From CAVRTM01 sp963696105 (GTDB taxonomy: Bacteria > Actinomycetota > Actinomycetes > Actinomycetales > Dermatophilaceae): a stretch of 64,000 nt of DNA. Location of the stretch: positions 62,001 through 126,000 of the forward strand of contig CAVOIP010000002.1 in NCBI GenBank assembly GCA_963696105.1, read 5' to 3'. The notes beneath the pieces were generated by a model, which worked only from the letters and a program-made list of their open reading frames with translations, did not search any database and was not told the origin of the DNA. A program made the translations under genes and the position numbers. Positions 34,511-42,831 of this stretch are shown here, one piece after another (the first letter of the stretch is position 1; every line of letters begins with the position of its first letter).

Positions 34511-35755
34511 TCAGCCGTCCGCGAAGCCGGCAACCGCCCCGATCACCGTCACCGCCGGCGACCGCAGCCCCGGCGGAGGGCCGGCGCTGACGACCAGGGC
34601 CAGGGTGGTGCGCACCACCTGCTGGGTCGGCAGGCCACCGTCCATGACGCAGGCGAGCGGGGTGTCCCCGTGGCGTCCGGCCTCGAGCAGCGCCCCGACG
34701 ATCTGCGGCAGCGTCTCCACGCCCATCAGCACGACGATCGTGGTGCCGCCCCGGGCGAGGGCGGCCCAGTCCACGGTGCTGCGCGGGTCGTCGGGCGCGG
34801 CGTGCCCGGACACCACGGTGAAGCCCTGCGAGAGCCCGCGGTGGGTGACGGGGATGCCGGCCAGCTCCGGTACGGCGACCGCGGAGGTGACGCCGGGCAC
34901 CACGGTGACGGGCACGTCCGCGTCCCTGCAGGCGAGCACCTCCTCCATGCCGCGCCCGAACACGTAGGGGTCACCGCCCTTGAGCCGGACGACGACCAGC
35001 CCGCGGCGGGCGCGGTCGACGAGTACCGCGTTGATCTCCTCCTGGGGGGTGGACCGACCGCGCGGGATCTTGGAGACGTCGACGATCTCGATGCCCTCGC
35101 GCAGGCCGTCCAGCACGGCCAGCGGAGCCAGCCGGTCCACGACGACGACGTCGGCCTCGGCCAGGGCCTGGAACCCGCGCAGGGTCAGCAGCCCGGGGTC
35201 GCCCGGACCTCCGCCGACGAGGACGACGCGGCCGCCGGTGCGGGCCGGGTCGACCCGGGAGCCTCCGGGCTGGACCTCCTCGCGCAGCAGCGCCTCCACG
35301 GCCGTCAGCGCGGCATCGCGCAGGGCGGCGGCCCTGCGGGGGTCACGGTCGCCGTGCACGCTGACGGTGGCCCGGCCGCTGCGGCCGGTGGCCGGCATCC
35401 ACGCCGAGGCGGTGCGGGCGTCGTCGGCGCGCAGGCAGAAGGTGCGCTGGGCGTCGGCTTCGCGCAGGACCGCCTCGTTGACCTCCGGGTCCGCCGTGCA
35501 CGCCATCGCCAGCCAGCAGCCGGCCAGGTCCCCCTCGGCGTACACGCGTGGCTGCCAGTCCAGGTGCCCCCGCTCGGCGAGGTCCTGCAGGGCCGGCACC
35601 ACGGCCGGGGCGATGACCGTGACCACGGCGCGCGCGGACAGCAGCGCACCCACGCGGCGCAACGCGACGGGCCCTCCGCCGACGACGACCACGGGCCGCC
35701 CACCCAGGCGCAGCCCGAGCGGCAACAGGGGCTCCGCGCCGTCCGCCCCGGTCAC
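34511..35755 (-). CDS. cysG: Siroheme synthase: precorrin-2 dehydrogenase + uroporphyrinogen-III C-methyltransferase
   Basis: A 414-residue bifunctional protein. Residues 12-120 are the NAD-binding precorrin-2 dehydrogenase/ferrochelatase half (VVVVGGGPVALRRVGALL). Residues 160-400 are SUMT: VVLVGGGPGDPGLLTLRG, VVVRLKGGDPYVFGRGMEE and VVPGVTSAVAVPELAGIPVTHRG are its SAM-binding and substrate motifs. It converts uroporphyrinogen III to precorrin-2 and on to siroheme, and precorrin-2 can also feed corrin synthesis. GTG 35755 overlaps the stop of the GNAT gene. It is a kilobase away from the B12-riboswitch operon but on the other strand. Confidence 0.92.
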   Translation of the reverse strand: MTGADGAEPLLPLGLRLGGRPVVVVGGGPVALRRVGALLSARAVVTVIAPAVVPALQDLAERGHLDWQPRVYAEGDLAGCWLAMACTADPEVNEAVLREADAQRTFCLRADDARTASAWMPATGRSGRATVSVHGDRDPRRAAALRDAALTAVEALLREEVQPGGSRVDPARTGGRVVLVGGGPGDPGLLTLRGFQALAEADVVVVDRLAPLAVLDGLREGIEIVDVSKIPRGRSTPQEEINAVLVDRARRGLVVVRLKGGDPYVFGRGMEEVLACRDADVPVTVVPGVTSAVAVPELAGIPVTHRGLSQGFTVVSGHAAPDDPRSTVDWAALARGGTTIVVLMGVETLPQIVGALLEAGRHGDTPLACVMDGGLPTQQVVRTTLALVVSAGPPPGLRSPAVTVIGAVAGFADG

Positions 35756-36330
35756 CGGGGGTCCACGAGCCCGAGGTCGGCGCGGGTGAGGGAGTAGACG
35801 ACCAGGTCGACCCGACCGTCGTGGATGTGCCCGGCGTTGCGGGCGACGCCCTCGCGGACGAAGCCGGCCTTCTCGGCCACCCGCTGCGAGGCCAGGTTGC
35901 CCGTCGCGGCGCGCACCTCGACCCGCTCGAACCCCTGCTCCCGCAGCGTCCAGCCGCTGATGACGCGGGTCGCCGTCGTGGCGACGCCGCAGCCCCGACC
36001 CCACGGCGCCATCCAGTACCCCACCTCGGCGGTGCGTGCGGCCCAGTCGACCCGCTTCACGTCGATACAGCCGACCAGCCGGCCCTCGCGTTCGATGGCG
36101 CGGATGATGCCGGCGCCGGAGTCCCGGGTCGTCGGGGCGAAGATGTCGATGAACCACCGGGCCTCAGGGCGCCCGTAGGGCCTCGGCAGCGGCAGCCAGC
36201 GCAGCGTCTCGGGGTCGTTGCAGGCGTCGGCCACCGGGTCGATGTCGCCCTCGGCGAGGGGGCGCAGCACGATGTCGCCACTGACGATGCGCTCGTCAGG
36301 CAGCGTCGGGCCGCCGTAGCCGGGAGTCAT
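35752..36330 (-). CDS. GNAT-family N-acetyltransferase (RimJ/RimL-like)
   Basis: A protein of about 192 residues. LRPLAEGDIDPV near the N-terminus, EVGYWMAPWGRGCGVATTATR near the middle (20-residue acetyl-CoA loop region) and NLASQRVAEKAGFVREG near 155-171 are typical of the RimJ/RimL subfamily, which acetylates protein N-termini or small amines. ATG at 36330 or 36339 could be the start; there is no clear ribosome binding site for either. The frame stays open to 37071, but that would run through the riboswitch and yjbQ. The stop overlaps the siroheme synthase start. Confidence 0.8.
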   Translation of the reverse strand: MTPGYGGPTLPDERIVSGDIVLRPLAEGDIDPVADACNDPETLRWLPLPRPYGRPEARWFIDIFAPTTRDSGAGIIRAIEREGRLVGCIDVKRVDWAARTAEVGYWMAPWGRGCGVATTATRVISGWTLREQGFERVEVRAATGNLASQRVAEKAGFVREGVARNAGHIHDGRVDLVVYSLTRADLGLVDPR

Positions 36331-36375
36331 GGGGGACATTCTGCCCAGCGGGGCGGCGGCTGGCAGCATGGCGGC

Positions 36376-36780
36376 ATGCGATCCACCACCGTGTCGGTGC
36401 GCACCGGCGGCACCGAGGTCGTGCGCGACCTCACCACCGAGTGCTCCTCCTTCGTCCAGGACAGCGGGGACGGCCTCCTGCACGTCTTCGTGCCGCACGC
36501 CACCGCGGGGCTGGCCATCCTCGAGACCGGAGCCGGCAGCGACGAGGACCTGCTCGCCGCGCTGGGCGACCTGCTGCCCGCCGACGACCGGTGGCGGCAC
36601 CGGCACGGCAGCCGTGGGCACGGCCGCGCCCACGTGATGCCGGCGCTGGTCCCGCCGTACGCGAGCATCCCGGTCCTGGGCGGCCGGCTCGCACTCGGCA
36701 CGTGGCAGAGCATCTGCCTGGTGGACCTCAACGTCGACAACGCCGAGCGCGACGTCCGGCTGTCGTTCCTGCCGGGATGA
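36376..36780 (+). CDS. YjbQ family protein (UPF0047)
   Basis: A 134-residue protein. FVPHATAGLAILE near residues 38-50 and the His-rich segment HRHGSRGHGRAHVMP near 75-89 are the conserved metal-site motifs. TWQSICLVDLN near 115-125 is the third. E. coli YjbQ has secondary thiamine-phosphate synthase activity, but the physiological role is unknown. ATG 36376 is divergent from the GNAT gene. The B12 riboswitch begins about 60 bases after its stop. Confidence 0.88.
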   Translation: MRSTTVSVRTGGTEVVRDLTTECSSFVQDSGDGLLHVFVPHATAGLAILETGAGSDEDLLAALGDLLPADDRWRHRHGSRGHGRAHVMPALVPPYASIPVLGGRLALGTWQSICLVDLNVDNAERDVRLSFLPG

Positions 36781-36799
36781 GCCCCTGCGGCGCCGCACT

Positions 36800-36828
36800 T
36801 TGACACCTCCCCCGCCGCGTGGCACGGT
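36800..36828 (+). promoter_or_regulatory. Candidate promoter of the B12-riboswitch operon
   Basis: TTGACA (36800-36805) is a consensus -35 box. CACGGT at 36823-36828, at a spacing of 17, is a weak -10 box. The start would fall just upstream of the riboswitch. Confidence 0.45.
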
Positions 36829-36840
36829 TCGCCGTACCGA

Positions 36841-36958
36841 ACGTCCGTGGTGAGGGGAAGCCGGTCGAAATCCGGCGCTGACCCGCAACCGTAGGTCGTC
36901 CGAGCAGGTGCCCACCGCGCCTGTCGGACGGCGAGCCGGAGCACCTGCCGCGGCCCAT
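36841..36958 (+). promoter_or_regulatory. Cobalamin riboswitch
   Basis: The core contains GGTGAGGGGAAGCCGG, GAAATCCGGCGCTGACCCGC followed by AACCGT (36866-36892), and, at the 3' side, GAGCCGGAGCACCTGCC (36933-36949). These match the conserved B12-box and junction blocks of AdoCbl riboswitches. It lies 107 bases upstream of the first gene of the ECF/cobU/cobS operon. It should reduce expression when cobalamin is plentiful. In actinobacteria control is usually at translation or by Rho; no obvious intrinsic terminator is seen. Confidence 0.92.
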
Positions 36959-37064
36959 CGGCTCCATATCAGTCGTCCGTCGTGGAATACGGACCGGAGC
37001 TCGAGCCCGCCGGCCATCCTGTGGTTCGGCGACCTCTGCGCCGGACCGCCAGGAAAGGGTCCGC

Positions 37065-37844
37065 ATGTCACTCCCTCGCGCTGCTTCGCCCGCCACCGCC
37101 CGCCCTTGCGCCGTGCGTGCCCTGGTGCTGCTGGCCCTGGCCACGCTGCTGGGGGTCGCGCTGCCCTCGCTGCTGGCGCCGGCCGGCACGGCCTCCGCCG
37201 CGTCGTACCGCTTCTGGGGCTACTACCAGCTGACCGGCAGCACCTGGGCGTTCGCCACCAAGGGCCCGGCCGAGACCCTCCCCAAGGACGGCGCCGTCGA
37301 GGGCTGGCGCTTCGCCGTCGGGGACGAGAGCACCCCGCGCTTCCCCCGGGCCACCCCGACCTTCGGTGACATCTGCGGCGCCACCCCCGCCACGTCAGGG
37401 TCCAAGCGGGTCGGGGTCGTCATCGACGCGGGACGGCCGGCGGACGCCGAGACGGGCGCCACACCGCCCGCGCCGGTCGCCCAGTGCGCCGTCGTGGACG
37501 CCAAGGCCTCCGGGGCCGAGGTCCTGTCGGCCGTCGCGTCGGTCCGCGTGGACAAGGGGCTGACCTGCGCCATCAACGGCTACCCGGCCACGGGCTGCGG
37601 CGGCGAGGTCAAGCAGGTCCCCGCCGCCGCCAAGGCTGCCGACACCCCCGTCGCGATCCCGGTCCGCTCCGGCGCCTCCGCATCGCCCGCCGCCTCGCCC
37701 TCCGCTGCCGCGTCGCCCTCCGCGGCCGGCAGCTCCTCGGAGCAGGGGTCCGGTGTCTCGACCGGGACGTGGGTCGGGATCGTCGTCGTCCTCGCCGTGC
37801 TCGCGCTCGTGGTGGTCGCCGCGCTGCGCCGCCGCCGGGCCTGA
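37065..37844 (+). CDS. Secreted, C-terminally anchored protein of B12-regulated ECF operon (SCO2322-like)
   Basis: A 259-residue exported protein. A signal peptide covers residues 1-46 (hydrophobic core near 18-38, cleavage near TASA). The mature domain of about 135 residues starts with SYRFWGYYQL and carries four cysteines (in DICGA, AQCAV, LTCAI and TGCGG). A Ser/Ala/Pro linker follows near 200-228, then one membrane helix near 231-252 and the basic end RRRRA. It faces outside the cell. It is the first gene after the riboswitch. I recall it as the SCO2322 family, found with ECF transporters. A role in capturing corrinoid at the surface is inference. Confidence 0.75.
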   Translation: MSLPRAASPATARPCAVRALVLLALATLLGVALPSLLAPAGTASAASYRFWGYYQLTGSTWAFATKGPAETLPKDGAVEGWRFAVGDESTPRFPRATPTFGDICGATPATSGSKRVGVVIDAGRPADAETGATPPAPVAQCAVVDAKASGAEVLSAVASVRVDKGLTCAINGYPATGCGGEVKQVPAAAKAADTPVAIPVRSGASASPAASPSAAASPSAAGSSSEQGSGVSTGTWVGIVVVLAVLALVVVAALRRRRA

Positions 37845-37860
37845 GCGGCACGCCCGCCTC

Positions 37861-38982
37861 ATGCGTCGCCCCGCCGCCTCCCGCCTGCCCCGGCTGCTGC
37901 ACCCGGCTGCCTGGTGGCTGTGGGGGCTCGGCCTGGCGACGGCGGCCTCCCGCACGACCAACCCGTTCCTCCTGCTGCTGGTCGTCGCGGTCGCCGCATG
38001 GGTGGTGCTGGAACGTCGGGAGGTCGGCGCGACCGACGTGTTCTCCGCCTTCCTCGTGGTCGGCCTCGTTGCCATCGGCCTGCGGGTCCTCACCGCGGGG
38101 CTGCTCGGCGGCGGGGTGACCGGGCGCGTGGTGCTGGTGCGGCTGCCCGAGGTGCCGCTGCCGGCCTGGACCGCAGGGGTGCGCCTCGGCGGCCCGGTCA
38201 CCCTCGAGGGCCTGCTCGCCGCCGCGTACGACGGCCTGCGGCTCGCCGCGATCCTGGCCTGCCTGGGCGCCGCGAACGCGCTCGCCAGCCCGCGCCGACT
38301 GCTGCGCTACGTGCCCGCCACGCTGTACGACGTGGGCACTGCCGTCGTCGTGGCTCTCACCTACGCCCCGCAGATGGTGCAGGACGCCGGCCGCGTGCGG
38401 GCGGCCCGGCGGCTGCGGGGGCACTCGACCCGCGGCCTGCGTTCGATCGCGCGGCTGGCCGTGCCGGTGATGGCGGGGGCGCTGGACCGTTCGCTGGACC
38501 TGGCTGCCTCGATGGAGTCGCGCGGGTACGGTCGGGCCGTGCACCGCACCGACGCGTCCCGGCGGGGCGCCAGCGCAATGACGCTGGCCGGGCTGCTCGG
38601 CATCCTCGTCGGGCTCTACGGGCTGCTGGACGCCTCCACGCCGCCGCTGCTCGGCCTCCCCCTGGTCCTGGCCGGCGCCGTGCTCGCCGGCCTGGCCCTG
38701 CTCACGGGCGCCCGGCGCGAGACCCGGTCGCGCTACCGGCGCGACCCGTGGGCCCTGCCGGAGTGGCTGGTGTCCGCCAGCGGCCTGCTCCCGGGGGTGG
38801 TGCTGGTCGTCGCGACACAGCGGGTGTGGGACGGCATCACCCCGGTCCAGGTGCCCGCCGGCATCCCCGCCGTGCCACTGGCTGCCGTCCTCGCCATCGG
38901 GTGCGCAGCACTTGCCGGCGTCCTCGCACCGATCCCGCCGCAGCGGGCCCTCCTGCAGGCCGGCGCGGGCAGGACCTCATGA
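37861..38982 (+). CDS. ECF transporter T component (EcfT/CbiQ-like)
   Basis: A 373-residue membrane protein with about eight hydrophobic segments. AARRLRGHSTRG near 180-191 and SMESRGYGRAV near 218-228 are the two Ala-Arg-Gly coupling motifs by which EcfT contacts the ATPases. It transmits ATP hydrolysis to the substrate-binding S component. ATG 37861 follows the first gene by 16 bases; its stop overlaps the ATPase gene (ATGA). Confidence 0.9.
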   Translation: MRRPAASRLPRLLHPAAWWLWGLGLATAASRTTNPFLLLLVVAVAAWVVLERREVGATDVFSAFLVVGLVAIGLRVLTAGLLGGGVTGRVVLVRLPEVPLPAWTAGVRLGGPVTLEGLLAAAYDGLRLAAILACLGAANALASPRRLLRYVPATLYDVGTAVVVALTYAPQMVQDAGRVRAARRLRGHSTRGLRSIARLAVPVMAGALDRSLDLAASMESRGYGRAVHRTDASRRGASAMTLAGLLGILVGLYGLLDASTPPLLGLPLVLAGAVLAGLALLTGARRETRSRYRRDPWALPEWLVSASGLLPGVVLVVATQRVWDGITPVQVPAGIPAVPLAAVLAIGCAALAGVLAPIPPQRALLQAGAGRTS

Positions 38983-40592
38983 TCGAGTTCCGCGACGTCA
39001 GCATCCGGTTCGAGGGCGACGACCGCGACCGCCTGTCGCACGTCGACTTCACCGTCCCCGAGGGCGAGCTCGTCCTGGTCGTCGGCCCCACCGGCAGCGG
39101 GAAGTCGACGCTGCTGCGGTGCATCAACGGGCTGGTGCCGCACTTCTCCGGCGGCCTGCTGAGCGGCTCGGTCGTGGTTGCCGGACGGGACACCCGCACG
39201 CACCGGCCCCGCGACCTCGCCGACCTCGTCGGGGTGGTCGTGCAGGACCCCGTCGCCTCGTTCGTCACCGACACCGTCGAGGAGGAGATCGCCTACGGCA
39301 TGGAGGCGATGGGCGTGGAGGCCACCGCCATGCGACGGCGGGTCGAGGAGACCCTCGACCTGCTCGGGCTGGCCGAGCTGCGCGGCCGCTCCCTGCAGGA
39401 CCTCTCCGGCGGCCAGCAGCAGCGCGTCGCGATCGCGGCCGTGCTCGCCGCCGGTCCCCGCATCCTCGTGCTGGACGAGCCGACGTCGGCCCTCGATCCC
39501 GTGGCGGCGGAGGACGTCCTGGCCGCGCTGCACCGGCTGGTGCACGACCTCGGCATCACCGTCGTGCTGGCCGAGCACCGGCTCGAACGGGTGATCCACC
39601 ACGCCGACCGGGTGGTGCTGGTCAGTGACGGCCGCACGTCGCCGCTGCTCGAGCCGGCCGAGGCGATGCGCACCTCCACGGTCTTTCCACCGGTCATCGG
39701 CCTGGGCCGGGCCACCGGCTGGACGCCGCTCCCGCTGACGGTGCGGGACGCCCGCCGCCGCGCGGTCGGGCTGCGGACGACCCTCGCCGCGCGCGTCCTG
39801 CCGGCCGCCGAGCCCGTGGCCCGGGTCGGCGACGTGTCGGCGCGCGTGCACCGGCTGGTGGTGCGACGCGGCCCGGTCACCGCCCTGCGCGGCGTCGACC
39901 TCGACCTGGCCCGGGGCAGCGTGACGGCGGTGATGGGGCGCAACGGGGCGGGCAAGTCGACCCTCCTGGCCGCGCTCGCGGGGTCGCTGCGCCCGTCCTC
40001 GGGCCCGGTGGAGGTCTCCGGCCGGGTCCCGGGCGACCTGCCGCCGGCGGAGCTGGTCCGGCTCGTCGGGCTGGTGCCCCAGGACCCCTCCGTGCTGCTG
40101 TACGCCGAGTCGGTGGCCGCCGAGTGCCGGGACGCGGACGCCGACTTCGCGGTTGCGCCCGGCACGACCCGGGGGCTGCTGGACCGGGTCGCCGGGCCGG
40201 TCGAGGACCACCTGCACCCCCGCGACCTGTCCGAGGGGCAGCGCCTGTCGCTCGCGCTGGCCGTCGTCCTGGCCGGCGCACCGGGGCTGCTGCTGCTGGA
40301 CGAGCCGACCCGCGGCCTGGACTACCGGGCCAAGGAGCGGCTCGTCCTCGTCCTGCGGGAGCTGGCCGCGTCCGGCTCCACCGTGGTCCTCGCGACCCAC
40401 GACGTCGAGCTGGCCGCCGAGGTGGCCGAGCGCGTGGTCGTCCTCGCCGACGGTGAGGTGGTCGCCGACGGCCCCGTCCACGAGGTGCTCGCCGGCTCCC
40501 CGGCGTTCGCGCCGCAGGTCGCCAAGATCGTCCACCCGCTGCCCTTCCTCACGGTCGCCGAGGTCACCGCGGCCCTGGAGCCGGCGTCGTGA
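38979..40592 (+). CDS. ECF transporter ATPase, two fused A domains
   Basis: A 537-residue protein with two ABC ATPase domains in one chain. Domain 1: Walker A GPTGSGKST (36-44), Q-loop VVVQDP, signature LSGGQQQR (about 137) and Walker B LVLDEPTSALD. Domain 2: Walker A GRNGAGKST (about 320-328), Q-loop VPQDPS, signature LSEGQRLS (about 417, with Glu replacing Gly) and Walker B LLLLDEPTRGLD. The altered second signature suggests unequal ATP sites. It powers EcfT and the S component encoded next to it. It overlaps both neighbours (ATGA, GTGA). Confidence 0.92.
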   Translation: MIEFRDVSIRFEGDDRDRLSHVDFTVPEGELVLVVGPTGSGKSTLLRCINGLVPHFSGGLLSGSVVVAGRDTRTHRPRDLADLVGVVVQDPVASFVTDTVEEEIAYGMEAMGVEATAMRRRVEETLDLLGLAELRGRSLQDLSGGQQQRVAIAAVLAAGPRILVLDEPTSALDPVAAEDVLAALHRLVHDLGITVVLAEHRLERVIHHADRVVLVSDGRTSPLLEPAEAMRTSTVFPPVIGLGRATGWTPLPLTVRDARRRAVGLRTTLAARVLPAAEPVARVGDVSARVHRLVVRRGPVTALRGVDLDLARGSVTAVMGRNGAGKSTLLAALAGSLRPSSGPVEVSGRVPGDLPPAELVRLVGLVPQDPSVLLYAESVAAECRDADADFAVAPGTTRGLLDRVAGPVEDHLHPRDLSEGQRLSLALAVVLAGAPGLLLLDEPTRGLDYRAKERLVLVLRELAASGSTVVLATHDVELAAEVAERVVVLADGEVVADGPVHEVLAGSPAFAPQVAKIVHPLPFLTVAEVTAALEPAS

Positions 40593-41425
40593 GCCGGTCC
40601 CTGCCGGGGTCGAGGGCGCTGCAGCAGCGGGTGGACCCGCTGCGGACCCGGTGGCAGGCGGTGGTCGCGCTCGCCCTGGTCACGCTGGTCGGGTTGGTCG
40701 CCTTCGGGTGGCCGTTCCTCGCCGGCCCCGAGGTCGGCCTCGCCCACGGGCACGACGCGCCGTGGCTGTTCGCGCTCCTGACCGGGCTGCTCGCCCTGGT
40801 CACCCTGGCCGAGGTGGCCGCCGGCGGCCTGGACGCCAAGACCATCGCGGTGCTCGGCGTCCTCGCCGCCATGGGAGGCGCGCTGCGCGTCCTGAGCGCG
40901 GGGACGGCCGGGCTCGAGCCGATGTTCTTCCTCCTCGTGCTGGCCGGCCGGGTCCTGGGCCGCGGCATGGGCTTCGTCCTGGGGGCGCTCGCGATCGTCA
41001 CCGGCGCCTTCCTCACCGGCGGGGTGGGCCCGTGGACGCCGTTCCAGATGATCACCGCCGGCTGGGTCGGGATGGGTGCCGCGATGCTGCCCCGGGCCTG
41101 CGGCCGTGCGGAGCGGGCGATGCTGGCGGCGTACGGGCTGGTCGCCGGGCTGGTCTACGGCGCCGTGATGAACCTGTGGTTCTGGCCCTTCATGGGCGCC
41201 ACCGCGCCGGCCGGCGCGGGATTCGTGCCGGGCGCCACGGTCGGCACGAACCTCGGGCACTACGGTGTCTTCTACCTCGCGACGTCCCTCGGCTGGGACC
41301 TGCCCCGGGGGGTGCTCACGGCCGCGCTGGTCTTCCTGGCCGGGGGGCCGGTGCTCTCGACGCTGCGGCGCGCGGTGCGACGGGCGGCGTTCGACGTGCC
41401 GGTCCGGTTCGAGGAGCGTCCGTGA
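40589..41425 (+). CDS. ECF transporter S component
   Basis: A 278-residue integral membrane protein with six or more helices. GGALRVLSAGTAGLEPMFFL near 96-115 and GRGMGFVLGALAIVTGAFLT near 124-143 are typical of the helix 1-3 ATPase-docking and substrate face of S components. GGVGPWTPFQM near 144-154 is also characteristic. The operon context (B12 riboswitch, CobU, CobS) points to cobalamin, cobinamide or another corrinoid as the substrate. GTG 40589 overlaps the ATPase stop and its own stop overlaps cobU. Confidence 0.88.
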   Translation: MSRSLPGSRALQQRVDPLRTRWQAVVALALVTLVGLVAFGWPFLAGPEVGLAHGHDAPWLFALLTGLLALVTLAEVAAGGLDAKTIAVLGVLAAMGGALRVLSAGTAGLEPMFFLLVLAGRVLGRGMGFVLGALAIVTGAFLTGGVGPWTPFQMITAGWVGMGAAMLPRACGRAERAMLAAYGLVAGLVYGAVMNLWFWPFMGATAPAGAGFVPGATVGTNLGHYGVFYLATSLGWDLPRGVLTAALVFLAGGPVLSTLRRAVRRAAFDVPVRFEERP

Positions 41426-41973
41426 CGACCACGCTGGTCCTGGGCGGCGCCCGCAGCGGCAAGAGCCGCTACGCCGAGCAGCTGCTGCGCAGCCGCGAGG
41501 GCGTCGTGTACGTCGCCCCGGGTCCCGTGCCGGACGCTGACGACAGCGAGTGGGCCGCCCGGGTGGCGGCACACCGCTCCCGGCGCCCCGGCTCATGGCG
41601 GACGGTCGAGACCGACGACGTCGCCGGCGTCCTGCGCGCGGCCACGGGGCCCGTGCTCGTCGACTGCCTGGCGACGTGGCTCACCTCCGTCGTCGACGCG
41701 GCCGGCGCCTGGGACGACCACGAGCGGGCCTCGGCCTGCGTCGGCGCCCGCACCCGCGAGCTGCTCGACGCGTGGAGCGGGGCGACGGTGGACGTCGTCG
41801 CCGTCACGAACGAGGTCGGCATGGCTGTGGTCCCGGCCACGGCATCAGGGCGGCTGTTCCGCGACGAGCTGGGACGGCTCAACGCCGCGGTCAGCGCGGC
41901 CAGTGAGCGCGTCGTGCTGGTGGTCGCCGGCCGGGTGCTCGACCTGTCCGGCTGCCCCGTCGTGGAGCCCTGA
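41422..41973 (+). CDS. cobU: Adenosylcobinamide kinase / adenosylcobinamide-phosphate guanylyltransferase
   Basis: A 183-residue bifunctional CobU. The P-loop is GGARSGKSRYAE (8-19). VDCLATWLTSV near 75-85 and TNEVGMAVVPATASGRLFRD near 132-151 are its nucleotide and substrate motifs. It phosphorylates adenosylcobinamide and makes AdoCbi-GDP in nucleotide-loop assembly. The usual His that is guanylylated lies in AAHRSRRP near 52. GTG 41422 overlaps the S-component stop. Having it in the transporter operon suggests salvage of imported corrinoids. Confidence 0.93.
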   Translation: MTTTLVLGGARSGKSRYAEQLLRSREGVVYVAPGPVPDADDSEWAARVAAHRSRRPGSWRTVETDDVAGVLRAATGPVLVDCLATWLTSVVDAAGAWDDHERASACVGARTRELLDAWSGATVDVVAVTNEVGMAVVPATASGRLFRDELGRLNAAVSAASERVVLVVAGRVLDLSGCPVVEP

Positions 41974-41974
41974 G

Positions 41975-42751
41975 GTGCTCGACGCGATCCGGCTGTCCGT
42001 GGGCACGCTCACCGCCATCCCGGTGCCACCGCCGCGCCGGGTGGACCGCGGGGTCGCCGGGTCGGCCATGGTGATCGCTCCGCTGGCGGTGCTGCCGCTC
42101 GCCCTGGGCGTCCTGGCCGTCTCCGCCGTCGGCGCCCTGGCCGGCGCACCGCCGTTCGTGCTCGCCGCCGTGGCGGTCGCCGTCCTCGTGCTCGGCACGC
42201 GGGCGATGCACCTGGACGGCCTCGCCGACACGGCCGACGGGCTCTCGGCCGGATACGGCCGGGAGCGGGCACTGGAGGTCATGCGCCGCAGCGACATCGG
42301 CCCGAGCGGCGTCGCCGCGGTCACCCTGGCGCTGCTGCTCGACGTCGCCGCACTCACGACCCTCCTGGGGACGTGGCGAGGGGGTGCGCTCGCCGGCGTC
42401 GCGGTGCTGTCGAGCCGCTCACTGCTGGCCTGGGCGTGCCGGCGGAACGTGCCCTCGGCCCGCTCCGACGGCCTGGGCGCCACCGTCGCCGGCTCCGTCG
42501 GTGCACCGGCCCTGATCGCCAGCACCGTTGTCATGGCTGCCTTCTCGGCCGGGGCGGGCTCCCTGGCCGGTGTGCGCTGGTGGGCCGGACCGGTGGTCCT
42601 CGCCGCGGCCGTGGTCGCCGGCTCGGTCGTGGTGCGTCGCGCCGTCAGCCGCGTCGGCGGGATCACCGGTGACGTCCTCGGGGCGGTGGTCGAGACCGGG
42701 TTGGCGGTCGCCCTCACGACCGCCGCGCTCGTCCTCCCGCACGCCGGCTGA
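41975..42751 (+). CDS. cobS: Adenosylcobinamide-GDP ribazoletransferase (cobalamin synthase)
   Basis: A 258-residue polytopic membrane enzyme. TAIPVP at the N-terminus, HLDGLADTADGL near 73-84 (metal and substrate acidic motif), MRRSDIGPSGV near 97-107 and GGITGDVLGA near 229-238 are CobS signatures. It joins AdoCbi-GDP with alpha-ribazole to form AdoCbl phosphate. GTG 41975 lies one base after the cobU stop. cobT and the adenosyltransferase are not in the window. Confidence 0.93.
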   Translation: MLDAIRLSVGTLTAIPVPPPRRVDRGVAGSAMVIAPLAVLPLALGVLAVSAVGALAGAPPFVLAAVAVAVLVLGTRAMHLDGLADTADGLSAGYGRERALEVMRRSDIGPSGVAAVTLALLLDVAALTTLLGTWRGGALAGVAVLSSRSLLAWACRRNVPSARSDGLGATVAGSVGAPALIASTVVMAAFSAGAGSLAGVRWWAGPVVLAAAVVAGSVVVRRAVSRVGGITGDVLGAVVETGLAVALTTAALVLPHAG

Positions 42752-42752
42752 G

Positions 42753-42830
42753 CCTCCGGCGCGGGGCGCCGGTAAACCCCGGTTCCGGCCCGAGCGCTCG
42801 GCGGCCGGCGGACCGTCCGGGGCCGGAGGC
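42753..42830 (+). terminator. Possible terminator-like hairpin after cobS
   Basis: GCCTCCGGC (42753-42761) pairs perfectly with GCCGGAGGC (42822-42830), enclosing a GC-rich region able to fold further. It begins just after the cobS stop. The long loop makes it a weak call. Confidence 0.3.
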
Positions 42831-42831
42831 C

